Assembly (NCBI RefSeq): GCF_900188405.1
Contig: NZ_FZOF01000006.1
Coordinates: forward strand, 310,001-374,000
DNA from: Actinacidiphila glaucinigra
GTDB lineage: Bacteria; Actinomycetota; Actinomycetes; Streptomycetales; Streptomycetaceae
Direction: 5' to 3'
Length of the DNA: 64,000 nucleotides
Of the stretch, positions 44,365-53,640 are shown in pieces; position 1 is the stretch's first letter; each line of letters starts with the position of its first letter. The position numbers and the translations under genes were made by a program. A model generated the notes under the pieces. That model saw nothing but the letters and a program-made list of their open reading frames with translations. It did not search any database and was not told the origin of the DNA.

Positions 44365-45777
44365 ATGGGTAACGGACCGATCGCGCTGGGTGTGGACAGC
44401 TCCACCCAGTCGACCAAGGTGCTCGCAGTCGACGTGGAGACGGGCGAGGTACTGGCCAGAGGACAAGCCCGGCACACGGTCAGCGAGGGCGCGGGCCGCG
44501 AGACCGACCCCGAGGTGTGGTGGCGCGCGCTCGGCACCGCCCTCGCCCAGATCGGGCCGTACGCGGAGCGGGCCGACGCCATCTCCGTGGGCGGCCAGCA
44601 GCACGGCCTGGTCGTCCTCGACCCGGTCGGCCGGCCCCTGCGGCCGGCCCTGCTCTGGAACGACGTGCGGTCCGCCCCGCAGGCCGACGCCCTGGTGGAG
44701 CGGCACGGTGCCGCGCACTGGGCGCGGCGCTTCGGCAGCGTGCCCGGCACGAGCTTCACCGTGACCAAGTGGGCCTGGCTCACCGAGCACGAGCCCGAGA
44801 CGGCCAAGGCCGCCGCGGCCGTCCGCCTCCCGCACGACTTCCTCACCGAGCGGCTCGGCGGCGCCGGCGTCACCGACCGGGGCGACGCCTCCGGCACCGG
44901 CTGGTGGGCCACGGACACCGAGACGTACGACGAGGCGCTGCTCGCGGAGATCGGCCTCGACCCGGCGCTGCTGCCCCGGGTCCTGGGCCCCGGCGAGGCC
45001 GCCGGCGTCACCCTGCCCGGGCTGCCGCTGCGCGAGGGCGTCCTGGTCGGCGCGGGCACCGGCGACAACGCCGCCGCCGCCCTGGGCCTGGGGCTCGTCC
45101 CCGGCCAGCCCGCGCTCAGCCTCGGCACCTCCGGCACCGTCTACACCCCGGCCACCACCCGGCCCACCGACCCCACCGGCATCGTGGCCGGCTTCGCGGG
45201 CGGCCACGGCGACTGGCTGCCGCTGGCCTGCACCCTCAACTGCACGCTGGCCGTCGACAAGATCGCGGGCCTGCTCTCCCTGGACCGCGAGGCGGTCGAG
45301 GCGGGCGGCAGCACGGTGCTGCTCCCGTTCCTCGACGGCGAGCGCACCCCGAACCTGCCGTACGCCTCCGGCCTGCTCACCGGGCTGCGGCACGACACCA
45401 CCCCGGGGCAGATCCTCCAGGCCGCCTACGACGGCGCGGCGTACGCCCTGCTCACCGCGCTCGACCAGGTGCTCGCGGTCGACGGCACGGGCTCGGACGA
45501 GCCGCTGCTGCTGATCGGCGGCGGCGCCCGCGGCACCGCGTGGCGCGAGACCGTGCGACGCCTGTCGGGGCGGGCCGTGCGGATCCCCGTCGCGGAGGAG
45601 CTGGTCGCGCTGGGCGCGGCCGCGCAGGCCGCCGGGCTGCTCACCGGGGAGACCCCGCAGGCCGTCGCCCGCCGCTGGGACACCACGGCCGGTCCCTCGT
45701 TCGACCCCGTCCCGCGCGACGACGCCGCGCTCGACCGCCTCGCGACGGCGCTGGCCGACGCCTTCGACGTGCGGTGA
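44365..45777 (+). CDS. xylB: Xylulokinase
   Basis: 470 residues of the FGGY family. N-terminal phosphate loop [34 protein letters not shown], catalytic Asp in [15 protein letters not shown], and C-terminal [20 protein letters not shown]. It phosphorylates D-xylulose to xylulose 5-phosphate for the pentose phosphate pathway. ATG 44365 is chosen by its RBS and the conserved N-terminus; ATG 44332 would add 11 poor residues. Confidence 0.95.
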   Translation: MGNGPIALGVDSSTQSTKVLAVDVETGEVLARGQARHTVSEGAGRETDPEVWWRALGTALAQIGPYAERADAISVGGQQHGLVVLDPVGRPLRPALLWNDVRSAPQADALVERHGAAHWARRFGSVPGTSFTVTKWAWLTEHEPETAKAAAAVRLPHDFLTERLGGAGVTDRGDASGTGWWATDTETYDEALLAEIGLDPALLPRVLGPGEAAGVTLPGLPLREGVLVGAGTGDNAAAALGLGLVPGQPALSLGTSGTVYTPATTRPTDPTGIVAGFAGGHGDWLPLACTLNCTLAVDKIAGLLSLDREAVEAGGSTVLLPFLDGERTPNLPYASGLLTGLRHDTTPGQILQAAYDGAAYALLTALDQVLAVDGTGSDEPLLLIGGGARGTAWRETVRRLSGRAVRIPVAEELVALGAAAQAAGLLTGETPQAVARRWDTTAGPSFDPVPRDDAALDRLATALADAFDVR

Positions 45778-45889
45778 GCCGCTCGCCCCGCCCGGGGCCC
45801 GTGGCCCGTCCGGCGGGCGGGGCGTGCGAGGGTGGGGGCAGGACGTTGACCAGGACGGATGACGGACGAGAGCGGAAGGGGACCGGAGC

Positions 45890-47098
45890 GTGGCGGAACG
45901 GCCGGGGTCGCAGGCGGGGTTGCGGCGGCGGAATCTGGCGCTGGTGATGCGAGCCGTGGCGGACCACGGCGAGGTCTCGCGCGCGGCCGTCGCCGCCGAA
46001 GTCGGCCTGACCCGGGCCACCGTGTCGACCCTCGTCGACGAGCTGCTGGCGACCGGCCTGCTCGTGGAGCTGGGCACCCAGCGCCCCGGCACGGTCGGCC
46101 GCCCCGGCACCGCCCTGGCGCTGAACGACACCGGTCCCGCCGGCCTCGGCGCGGAGGTCGGGGTGGACCACCTCGCCGCCGTCGCGGTCGACCTGCGCGG
46201 CACCGTGCGCGCCCGGGCCCGCGTCGAGGCGGACAACCGCGGCCGCCCGGCACCGGAGGTGCTGCGCGAACTCGCGGCGCTCGTCGCCGAGGTGCGGCAG
46301 GAGGCCCGGGCCGCCGGCCTGGGCCCGGCCGGGCTGACGCTCGCCGTACCGGGCCTGGTCGGCCGGGACCGGCAGGTCGTGATGCGGGCGCCGAACCTCG
46401 GCTGGGAGGACGTCGACGCCGCGGGCTGGTTCGAGCGGTCCGGGGGCGGCGGCCTCGCCGCCTCCCCCGTCCCGGTCACCGTCGAGAACGAGGCCAACCT
46501 CGGTGCCCTGGCCGAACTCTGGCTGGGCGGCCACGAGGGCGTCACCGACTTCGTGCACGTCTCGGCGGAGATCGGCATCGGCGCGGCGCTGGTCGTCGAC
46601 GGCCGGCTGTTCCGCGGGGCGCGCGGCTTCGCCGGGGAGCTCGGCCATGTGCCCGTGCACCCGACGGGCCCGCGCTGCTCCTGCGGGGCGCGCGGCTGCC
46701 TGGAGCAGTACGCGGGCGAGGAGGCCGTACTGCGCGCCGCGGGCATCGCCCCGGAGCGGCCGGACGCGCTCAAGGCCCTCCAGGCCGCCGCCGCGCAGGA
46801 GGACCCGGCGGCGCTGAAGGCGCTGGCGGCCGCCGGAGCGGCCTTCGGGATCGCGCTGAGCGGCGCGGTGAACCTGCTGGACCCGCAGGCCGTCGTGCTG
46901 GGCGGCACGCTGGCCGCACTGGCGCCGTGGCTGCGCTCGGCCGTCGAGCGCGAGCTGGGCCGTCGCGTGACGGACCGTCAATGGCGGGCGGACGCCGTAC
47001 GGGTGTCCCGGCTGGGCCGCGAGGGCGTGCTGCTCGGCGCCGCGTACAGCGTGGTGCGCGCCGTCCTGGACGACCCCCAGGCGCTGCGCCCGCGGTAA
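45890..47098 (+). CDS. ROK family repressor, probable xylose operon regulator
   Basis: 402 residues, GTG start. The N-terminal HTH (VSRAAVAAEVGLTRATVSTLVDELL) precedes a ROK sugar-kinase-like domain with the signature GELGHVPVHPTGPRCSCGAR and GCLEQYAGEEAV, whose Cys cluster binds zinc. It lies 112 bp after xylB in the same direction and is most likely the XylR-type repressor of xylA/xylB (inference from context). Confidence 0.9.
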   Translation: MAERPGSQAGLRRRNLALVMRAVADHGEVSRAAVAAEVGLTRATVSTLVDELLATGLLVELGTQRPGTVGRPGTALALNDTGPAGLGAEVGVDHLAAVAVDLRGTVRARARVEADNRGRPAPEVLRELAALVAEVRQEARAAGLGPAGLTLAVPGLVGRDRQVVMRAPNLGWEDVDAAGWFERSGGGGLAASPVPVTVENEANLGALAELWLGGHEGVTDFVHVSAEIGIGAALVVDGRLFRGARGFAGELGHVPVHPTGPRCSCGARGCLEQYAGEEAVLRAAGIAPERPDALKALQAAAAQEDPAALKALAAAGAAFGIALSGAVNLLDPQAVVLGGTLAALAPWLRSAVERELGRRVTDRQWRADAVRVSRLGREGVLLGAAYSVVRAVLDDPQALRPR

Positions 47099-47245
47099 CC
47101 CCCCGGACAGCCCGGCGACACCCTCGCAACAGCCTCGCAACAGCTCGTCACGCAGCGCACGGAGCCGTCACCCCCGGCGGTTACGATGCGCTGCGCGGCG
47201 CGGCCGGGGGGCGGCGCCCGGTCCGTGTTCCGAGGGGGGATCCCT

Positions 47246-48133
47246 GTGTTCGTGCTGTCCATCCTGCTGCTCGTGGCGGCGGTCGTGCTGTTCTTCGTCG
47301 CCCGGGGCCAGAGCTCCGGCGGCTGGAAGCTGGGAGCGGCGCTCAGCGCCCTGGCGGGCGTGCTGGCGGGCGTCTTCGCCTGCGTCCACGTCGTCAGCGC
47401 CTACGAGGTCGGCGTCCCGGTGACCTTCGGCAAGGTCGGCTCGCCGCTGACCTCCGGCATCCACTTCAGATCGCCGTTCACCGACGTCACGTCGTTCTCC
47501 ACGCGCCCGGTCGACCTCGACCTGCACGACAAGGACGTGGTCGAGGTCCGCTCCTCGCAGGGCGGCGTGCTCTACGCCGACGTCACCATCAAGTGGGCCG
47601 TGGTGCCCGCCAACGCCGTCGAGCTCTACCGGCTGGCGGGCAACGAGGAGGCCATCCAGTCGCGGCTGGTGATGCCGGACAGCCGCGAGATCATCCGCAA
47701 CGTCTTCGCCAAGCACACCAGCGAGGAGGGGTACGCCTCCGCCCGTGAGCGGATCGGCTCGGAGATCGACTCCCTGATCAAGCAGCGCCTCGCCCCGCGC
47801 GGCATCGACGTCGCCGCGGTGAACCTGCGCAACGTGCGGCCCTCCGAGCAGTTGCAGGAGCAGATCGACAAGAAGATCCAGCAGCAGCAGGCCACCGAGC
47901 GGGCCGTCGAGGCGGCCAGGACGGCCAAGGCGGAGGCGGAGCGCAAGCGGATCGAGGCGGAGGGCATCGCGAGCGCCAACCGGATCATCGCCAAGTCGCT
48001 GAGCGACAAGGTGCTCTACAACCAGTGCCTGGACGCCTACCGCGAGGCCGCGAAGTCCCACCCCGTGTACGCGGTGCCCTGCGGTACGAACGCGAACGGC
48101 TCCCCGGTCATCGTGGACGGCACGAAGAACTGA
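47246..48133 (+). CDS. SPFH/Band 7 domain membrane protein
   Basis: 295 residues. Two N-terminal hydrophobic segments (VLSILLLVAAVVLFFVA; ALAGVLAGVFACVHVVSA) precede a prohibitin/stomatin-like SPFH domain (EVGVPVTFGKVGSPLTSGIH region; FAKHTSEEGYASARERIGSEI) and an Ala/Glu-rich coiled coil (QIDKKIQQQQATERAVEAAR). Such proteins organise membrane microdomains. GTG 47246 follows GAGGGGGGA. Partners not visible. Confidence 0.9.
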   Translation: MFVLSILLLVAAVVLFFVARGQSSGGWKLGAALSALAGVLAGVFACVHVVSAYEVGVPVTFGKVGSPLTSGIHFRSPFTDVTSFSTRPVDLDLHDKDVVEVRSSQGGVLYADVTIKWAVVPANAVELYRLAGNEEAIQSRLVMPDSREIIRNVFAKHTSEEGYASARERIGSEIDSLIKQRLAPRGIDVAAVNLRNVRPSEQLQEQIDKKIQQQQATERAVEAARTAKAEAERKRIEAEGIASANRIIAKSLSDKVLYNQCLDAYREAAKSHPVYAVPCGTNANGSPVIVDGTKN

Positions 48134-48173
48134 CGGCCCGCCCGTACAGGGCGCCCAAGGCGCCGGGAACGCC

Positions 48174-48209
48174 GCAGGGGCCCGGAACCGTGAGGTTCCG
48201 GGCCCCTGC
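48174..48209. terminator. Bidirectional terminator
   Basis: Perfect 16-bp arms with loop GTGA between the convergent SPFH and L,D-transpeptidase genes. Confidence 0.85.
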
Positions 48210-48233
48210 CGCCGTTCGGGGCGGGAGAGCGGC

Positions 48234-49523
48234 TCAGACCGCGCTGCCGGCCTTCCAGGCGCTCCAGCCCATGTTCCAGCCGTTGAGGCCGTTCGCCGGG
48301 TCGACGGTCTTGTCCTTGGAGTTCTTCACGATCACGACGTCGCCGACGATCGAGTTGGTGTAGAACCAGTAGGCGTCGGTGGAGGTGTCCTTGGCGCCCT
48401 TGGTGTCGTTCAGGCCGACACAGCCGTGGCTGGTGTTGACGCTGCCGAACACCGAGTCGGCACCCCAGTAGTTGCCGTGGATGAAGGTGCCGGACGTGGT
48501 CAGGCGGATGGCGTGCGGCACGTCCTTGATGTCGTACTCGCCCTTGCCGTCGTCGTCGGTGAAGCCGACGGTGGCGCCGTTCATCCGGGTCTCGGTGAAC
48601 TTCTCCGACATCACCATCTGGCCGTTGTAGGTGGTGTTCTCGTCGGAGCCGGCGGAGATCGGGATGTCACGGACGACCTTGCCGTCGCGGACGACCTTCA
48701 TCCGGTGGGTCGAGGCGTCGACCGTGGAGACCTGGCTGCGGCCGATCTTGAAGCTGACGGTCTTCTCCTGGACGCCGTAGACGCCGGCGGCGCCCTCGAC
48801 ACCGTCCAGGTTCAGCTTCAGGGTGACGGTGGAGCCGGCCTGCCAGTAGGCCTCGGGGCGGAAGTCGAGCCGGGTGGAGTTGAACCAGTGGCCGACGACC
48901 TCCTGGCCGCTGCTGGAGCTCACCGAGATCGCCGACTGCACGGCCTTCTTGTCCTCGATCGCCTTGGTGAAGTTGATCGAGACCGGCATGCCCACGCCGA
49001 CGGTCTGGCCGTTCTCGGGCGTGTAGTAGCCGATGAAGCTGTGCTCGGGGCTGACGGTGGTGAAGGTGGAGTTCTCGGCGGCCTTGCGGCCCTTGCCGTC
49101 CTCCGCCTTGGCGGCGATCTTGTACTTCGTGGCCCGCTCGAGCGGGGCGTCGGGGGCCCAGCTGGAGCCGTCCTCGGAGATCGTGCCCTCGACGTCGGAG
49201 CCGTCGGCGACCGAGGTCATGGTGACGCTGGTCAGCTCGCCTTCGGCGACCTGCACCTTGGCGCCGCTGTTGATGCTGACGTTGTCGGCACCGGTCTTGG
49301 GGGTGATCGATATTCGGGCGTCCGACGCGTCCTTGGCCGCCTGCTCGTCGACCGAGGCCTGCGACTTTGCATTGTTGTCGGAACCGGCAGTGCCCGCCTT
49401 GTCGCCCCCGCAGGCGGTCAGAGTGATCGCCCCGACGGCGAGCAGCGCCAGAGCTGCCAGCCCGGCTCGCCGCTTGCGAGAGGGCTTCGTGTCGGTGGCT
49501 GTGCCGGTCTCGGCGCGCTTCAC
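48234..49523 (-). CDS. L,D-transpeptidase lipoprotein
   Basis: 429 residues. GTG 49523 follows GGAG; the N-terminus has a basic region, hydrophobic core and lipobox (LTAC), so it is a lipoprotein. Two Ig-like domains (actinobacterial LdtMt2 layout) precede the YkuD catalytic domain with HGNYWG and SHGCVGL, which holds the nucleophile Cys. It makes 3-3 cross-links in peptidoglycan. A 19-bp perfect palindrome (49668-49686) lies in its upstream region. Confidence 0.93.
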   Translation of the reverse strand: MKRAETGTATDTKPSRKRRAGLAALALLAVGAITLTACGGDKAGTAGSDNNAKSQASVDEQAAKDASDARISITPKTGADNVSINSGAKVQVAEGELTSVTMTSVADGSDVEGTISEDGSSWAPDAPLERATKYKIAAKAEDGKGRKAAENSTFTTVSPEHSFIGYYTPENGQTVGVGMPVSINFTKAIEDKKAVQSAISVSSSSGQEVVGHWFNSTRLDFRPEAYWQAGSTVTLKLNLDGVEGAAGVYGVQEKTVSFKIGRSQVSTVDASTHRMKVVRDGKVVRDIPISAGSDENTTYNGQMVMSEKFTETRMNGATVGFTDDDGKGEYDIKDVPHAIRLTTSGTFIHGNYWGADSVFGSVNTSHGCVGLNDTKGAKDTSTDAYWFYTNSIVGDVVIVKNSKDKTVDPANGLNGWNMGWSAWKAGSAV

Positions 49524-49667
49524 ACAGATCTCCAATGTCGTCCGGTACGCGTTTCCCCCGGCCCGCTTGCGTCGCGGGCCACGGCCCTCGATCGAGCCTC
49601 ACTCGTACGTCCAGGAACTGCCAGGGTCTTTGGTCCGTTCCCCCACATCGGGAAGTGTGGGGAAAAA

Positions 49668-49686
49668 CACGTGCGTGACGCACGTG
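49668..49686. promoter_or_regulatory. Perfect 19-bp palindrome upstream of L,D-transpeptidase
   Basis: CACGTGCGTGACGCACGTG (9-1-9) lies about 145 bp before the transpeptidase start, in the 249-bp gap to the acidic-protein gene, which is also on the minus strand. It may be an operator or part of the terminator for the upstream gene; the lack of a loop favours an operator. Confidence 0.5.
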
Positions 49687-49772
49687 ACATGGGCGCGGTC
49701 TCGCGGCCCGTGCGAAACCCCGGACCCGTGAGGGGCCCGGGGCAGGTGAGTCACGCATGGGCGAAGACGCGT

Positions 49773-50171
49773 TCAGCGCCCCCGCGGTTCCTCCTCGTCG
49801 ATGTCGGCTTCCTCGTCGGCTTCCTCGTCCGCCTCGTCATCGGCCTCGTCGTCGTAGAGGTCCCACTCGTCGGAGTCGGGGTCGTACTCGGTGTGGGCGC
49901 AGGACCAGGACGCCTGCACCAGCTCGATCCCCGGCACGCTGGTGACCAGGTCGAAGGGATCGACCAGGTACGCCAGCGCCTCCGACTCGTCCTGCCGCAC
50001 CGACGCCTCGGCGTGCTGCCGCTCGTCGTCCGGCATGTACTCGTCGCCGCCGATCTGGTCCAGCGCGGCGTCGGTCAGCTCGCCGGACCCGGTGATCTCC
50101 AGGACCAGCTCCACCTGGAGCCGCACGTAGCGCGGCCCGCTCTCCCCGGTGGGGATGTCAGTAGTGCTCAT
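49773..50171 (-). CDS. Highly acidic hypothetical protein
   Basis: 132 residues. The N-terminal ~90 residues look folded (RYVRLQVELVLEITGSGELT and LVTSVPGIELVQASWSCAHT); the C-terminus is an Asp/Glu run (YDDEADDEADEEADEEAD) probably disordered. Soluble; no domain recognised. Confidence 0.75.
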   Translation of the reverse strand: MSTTDIPTGESGPRYVRLQVELVLEITGSGELTDAALDQIGGDEYMPDDERQHAEASVRQDESEALAYLVDPFDLVTSVPGIELVQASWSCAHTEYDPDSDEWDLYDDEADDEADEEADEEADIDEEEPRGR

Positions 50172-50360
50172 GTGACGGAGCGTATGCGGGGGAACGGCCC
50201 CCGTTGCGCAGGCAGTCCGCTTCCGGCGCCGAAGGATACCCGCGGCGGCCCTCCGGGAACCCGTGGAAGCTCCGGTTCCGGGGTCGAACTTCCCTCCGCG
50301 GCGGTTGTCTCACTACCATCTGCTTTCACGGTCAAGTCGCCGCAACCGCTGGGGGATCCG

Positions 50361-50651
50361 TTGACCTCGCACCGTCCGCCCGCCTTCGTCGCCATCACGG
50401 CGGCCGCCGTCCTCGGCGCCCTGTACTTCGTGCCCAACGCGTCCGCCAGTGCCGAGCACACGGCGAACACGGGCACGCAGTCGTCCGTTTCCACCGCCAC
50501 CACCACCGGGTCGGGCACCGGTGGGGGGCAGCACCTCGCCGACACGGGAAGCGTGGACACCACGCCGTACCTGGTCGGCGGAACCGCCTTCCTCGGCCTG
50601 GGCGCGGCACTCGTGATCAACGCGAGCCGCCGCACCCGCGACGTGTACTAG
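50361..50651 (+). CDS. Small LAxTG cell-wall protein (class E sortase substrate)
   Basis: 96 residues. TTG 50361 is the apparent start (RBS GGGGGA). An N-terminal hydrophobic segment (AFVAITAAAVLGALYFVPNASA) is a signal peptide, followed by a Thr/Ser/Gly-rich stretch of only ~35 residues, then LADTG, a transmembrane helix (YLVGGTAFLGLGAALVINA) and the tail SRRTRDVY. This is the full layout of a sortase-anchored protein with the actinobacterial class E LAxTG motif. No adhesive domain is visible. Confidence 0.78.
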   Translation: MTSHRPPAFVAITAAAVLGALYFVPNASASAEHTANTGTQSSVSTATTTGSGTGGGQHLADTGSVDTTPYLVGGTAFLGLGAALVINASRRTRDVY

Positions 50652-50652
50652 G

Positions 50653-50692
50653 CCCCACCCCGTCCCGGCCCGAGGGCCGGGACGGGGTGGGG
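50653..50692. terminator. Bidirectional terminator
   Basis: Perfect 19-bp arms with a nominal 2-nt loop between the convergent LAxTG and hutH genes. Confidence 0.85.
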
Positions 50693-50693
50693 A

Positions 50694-52262
50694 TCAGGCG
50701 AGCGGGCCGGTCACCGACTCGGCCGCCGCCACCAGACCGCCGCCGCGCACGAAGTCGTACGCCGCCGCCAGGTCCGGGGACAGGAAGCGGTCAGGACCGG
50801 GGCCGCCCACACCCGCCTCGCGCGCGGCCTTCAGCACCGCCTGGCTCGCCGGGGCGGCCACCAGCACCTCGCTGCCCTGCACGCGCAGCTCCACGGCGCG
50901 CGACGCCGCCATCAGCTCGACCGCGATGATCCGGGCCAGGTTGTCCACCGACTGCCGCAGCTTGCGGGCGGCCGACCAGCCCATCGAGACGTGGTCCTCC
51001 TGCATCGCCGAGGACGGGATGGAGTCCACCGACGCGGGCACCGCGAGCCGCTTGTTCTCGCTGACCAGCGCGGCCTGCGTGTACTGGGCGATCATCAGGC
51101 CGGAGTCCACGCCCGGGTCGTCGGCCAGGAAGGCCGGCAGGCCGTGCGAACGGCTCTTGTCCAGCAGCCGGTCGGTGCGCCGCTCCGCTATCGAGCCGAG
51201 GTCGGCCGCGGCGATGGCCAGGAAGTCCAGCACGTAGGCGACGGGCGCGCCGTGGAAGTTGCCGTTGGACTCGACCCTGCCTCCCCCGGAGCCCTCGGCG
51301 AAGACGACCGGGTTGTCGACGGCGGAGACCAGCTCGCGGTCGGCCACCGTCATGGCGTGCGTCACGGTGTCCCGGCCGGCGCCGGCCACCTGCGGGGCGC
51401 AGCGGATCGAGTACGCGTCCTGCACCCGCGGCGCGTCGTCCTGGTGGTGCCCGGTGAGCCCGGAGCCGGCGAGCACACGGCGCATGTTCTCGGCGCTGGC
51501 CGCCTGGCCGGGGTGCGGGCGGATCGCGTGCAGCTCGGGCGCGAGCACCTTGTCGGTGCCCAGCAGCGCCTCCATCGAGAGCGCGGCGGTGACGTCGGCG
51601 GCGGTGAACAGCCGGCGCAGGTCGTCGATGGCCATGACGAGCATGCCGAGCATGCCGTCGGTGCCGTTGATGAGGGCAAGGCCCTCCTTCTCGCGCAGCT
51701 CGACGGGCTCGATGCCGTGCTCGGCCAGCAGCTCCGGGACGGGGCGCACGACGCCGTCGGGGCCCTCGGCCTCGCCCTCGCCCATCAGGACCAGCGCGCA
51801 GTGCGACAGCGGCGCCAGGTCGCCCGAGCAGCCCAGGGAGCCGTACTCGTGGACGACGGGCGTGATGCCGGCGTTGAGCAGCGCGGCCATCGTCTCGGCG
51901 ACGACCGGGCGGACCCCGGTACGGCCGGAGGCCAGCGTCTTCAGCCGCAGGAACATCAGTGCGCGCACCACCTCGCGCTCCACCCGCGGGCCCATGCCGG
52001 CGGCGTGCGAGCGCACCAGGCTGCGCTGGAGCTGCGCGCGCAGCTCGGGGCTGATGTGCCGCACCGCGAGCGCGCCGAAGCCCGTCGACACGCCGTACAC
52101 CGGCTCCGGCTTCGCCGCCAGGGCCTCCACGACCTCGCGCGCCGCGGCGATCCCGGCCAGCGCCTCCGCAGACAGTTCGACCCGGGCACCGCCGCGGGCC
52201 ACCGCCAGCACGTCCTCCGCCGCGGCCCCGTGGGCCCCGATCACCACGTTATGCATACTCAT
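50694..52262 (-). CDS. hutH: Histidine ammonia-lyase
   Basis: About 522 residues. The MIO cofactor site reads YGSLGCSGDLAPLSH: Cys-Ser-Gly instead of the usual Ala-Ser-Gly, a variant known in Streptomyces HutH. Further motifs are YGVSTGFGALAVRHISPELR, NGTDGMLGML, HAIRPHPGQ, DAYSIRCAPQV and SSAMQEDHVSMGWSAARKL. It deaminates L-histidine to urocanate. Three starts lie close together (GTG 52268, ATG 52262, ATG 52256); ATG 52262 has the best AGGG spacing. Confidence 0.96.
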   Translation of the reverse strand: MSMHNVVIGAHGAAAEDVLAVARGGARVELSAEALAGIAAAREVVEALAAKPEPVYGVSTGFGALAVRHISPELRAQLQRSLVRSHAAGMGPRVEREVVRALMFLRLKTLASGRTGVRPVVAETMAALLNAGITPVVHEYGSLGCSGDLAPLSHCALVLMGEGEAEGPDGVVRPVPELLAEHGIEPVELREKEGLALINGTDGMLGMLVMAIDDLRRLFTAADVTAALSMEALLGTDKVLAPELHAIRPHPGQAASAENMRRVLAGSGLTGHHQDDAPRVQDAYSIRCAPQVAGAGRDTVTHAMTVADRELVSAVDNPVVFAEGSGGGRVESNGNFHGAPVAYVLDFLAIAAADLGSIAERRTDRLLDKSRSHGLPAFLADDPGVDSGLMIAQYTQAALVSENKRLAVPASVDSIPSSAMQEDHVSMGWSAARKLRQSVDNLARIIAVELMAASRAVELRVQGSEVLVAAPASQAVLKAAREAGVGGPGPDRFLSPDLAAAYDFVRGGGLVAAAESVTGPLA

Positions 52263-52391
52263 ATTCACGAACCCTACGGACTGAATCGCTACCTGTCACG
52301 TGCCGGACGGGCCTCTTCCGCGCGGCCGCTCCGCACCCGCCGGGCCCGGTCCCGCGGCCCGCTCCCCGGCCGCCCGCCGCCCGGCCGGCGC

Positions 52392-53543
52392 TCAGTCCCG
52401 CCCCCGGAAGCGGCGGCGCTCCACGTCGTGGCCCGCGGGCTGGTCGGCGAGCCGGACCACCGGGTCCTCGGGCGCCCCGCGCCCGGCGACCACCGGCTCC
52501 ACCGAGTGCAGGGCCTTCGCCCGGTACTGGGCCGCGTCCGCCAGCCGGAACAGCCGGCGCCCCGAGGTCACCACGCCGATCTCGGCGTCCGTGGACGCCA
52601 CCCCGACCGCGACCCCGTCGCCCAACCCCAGCCACTTGGTGCGCACGCACAGCTCCTCGGCGACCGCCACGACCTCCTCCGCCCGGTGCCCGACCGACAG
52701 CAGGCAGAACTCGTCGCCGCCCAGCCGCGCCACCAGGCTGCCCTCCAGGGCGGCCCCGCACAGCGACAGCACGGAGCCGAAGCCGACCAGCAGCCGGTCG
52801 CCGACCGCGTGCCCGAGCTGGTCGTTGACCCGCTTGAGCCCGTTGAGGTCGCAGACCACCAGGCTCACCGGGGTCCCGTCGGCCCGGTGCCGCTCCACCG
52901 CCTCCTCCAGCCGCTGGTCGACGGCCCGCCGGTTGGCCAGCCCGGTCAGCGGGTCGCTGAAGGCCAGCCGGCGCACCTCGGCCAGCCGCTCGGTCTGGGC
53001 GATCCCGGCCGCGGTGAGCGTCGCGAGCACGGTCGCGAACTCGGCGTCGTCCCGGTCGAAGACCGGCCGCCCCGCCCCCCGGGCCACGTACAGCTCGCCC
53101 CAGGCGAGCCCGTGCAGCAGGATCGGGGCGACGACGCAGGAGGTGCGGCCGCGCCGCCGCAGCGTGGCCACCCGCTGGTGGCAGTAGGCGCCGCCGCGCG
53201 CCTGCGCGGGGCCCTCGGCGGTCTCGATCCAGGCGTGCGGCTCGCCGCCCTCGGTCCACTTGGCGTGCAGGAACTCCACGATCTCCGGGAAGTCGGCGAC
53301 CGAGTACACCTCCTCGGCCGGCTGCGGCTCCTCGCCGGGCGCCAGGTCCCCGTCGTTGACCAGGACCCGCAGCCGTCCCCGGTCGCGCTCCCAGCGGGAG
53401 ATCGCCGACATGGAACCGCCGAGCGCGACCCGCGCCGAGGACGCGGCGGCGACGGCCGCCTCCATGGGCGACTTCGCCGCCGCCACCGCCCGCGCGAGTT
53501 CGGCGACGGCGCGCAGTCGAGCGTCCCCGCCGGTGCCGTTCAT
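52392..53543 (-). CDS. GAF-GGDEF diguanylate cyclase
   Basis: 383 residues. An N-terminal GAF-like sensor (about residues 10-170) is followed by a GGDEF domain: DPLTGLANRRAVDQRL, VSLVVCDLNGLKRVNDQLGHAVGD, and an intact RLGGDEF. It should make cyclic di-GMP, the second messenger that controls Streptomyces development through BldD. The RxxD inhibitory site five residues before GGDEF is absent. ATG 53543 is chosen as the start of the conserved part. Cytoplasmic; signal unknown. Confidence 0.9.
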   Translation of the reverse strand: MNGTGGDARLRAVAELARAVAAAKSPMEAAVAAASSARVALGGSMSAISRWERDRGRLRVLVNDGDLAPGEEPQPAEEVYSVADFPEIVEFLHAKWTEGGEPHAWIETAEGPAQARGGAYCHQRVATLRRRGRTSCVVAPILLHGLAWGELYVARGAGRPVFDRDDAEFATVLATLTAAGIAQTERLAEVRRLAFSDPLTGLANRRAVDQRLEEAVERHRADGTPVSLVVCDLNGLKRVNDQLGHAVGDRLLVGFGSVLSLCGAALEGSLVARLGGDEFCLLSVGHRAEEVVAVAEELCVRTKWLGLGDGVAVGVASTDAEIGVVTSGRRLFRLADAAQYRAKALHSVEPVVAGRGAPEDPVVRLADQPAGHDVERRRFRGRD

Positions 53544-53640
53544 GCGCCCGTCTCCTGTCGCAGCAGAACTTTTACCAGTTTGCGACGTTCGCACGGCCCC
53601 GCACGTTACACACCGGCGGCACGGTCGTTTTCCCCCTCAA

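Noticed and set aside
42571-46908. Very long minus-strand open frame of 1445 codons
   Set aside because: Only its last 165 codons (GNAT) are real; the rest is antisense to xylB and the ROK gene and in a shadow frame of xylA, with Arg/Gly/Pro-rich nonsense typical of GC-rich DNA.
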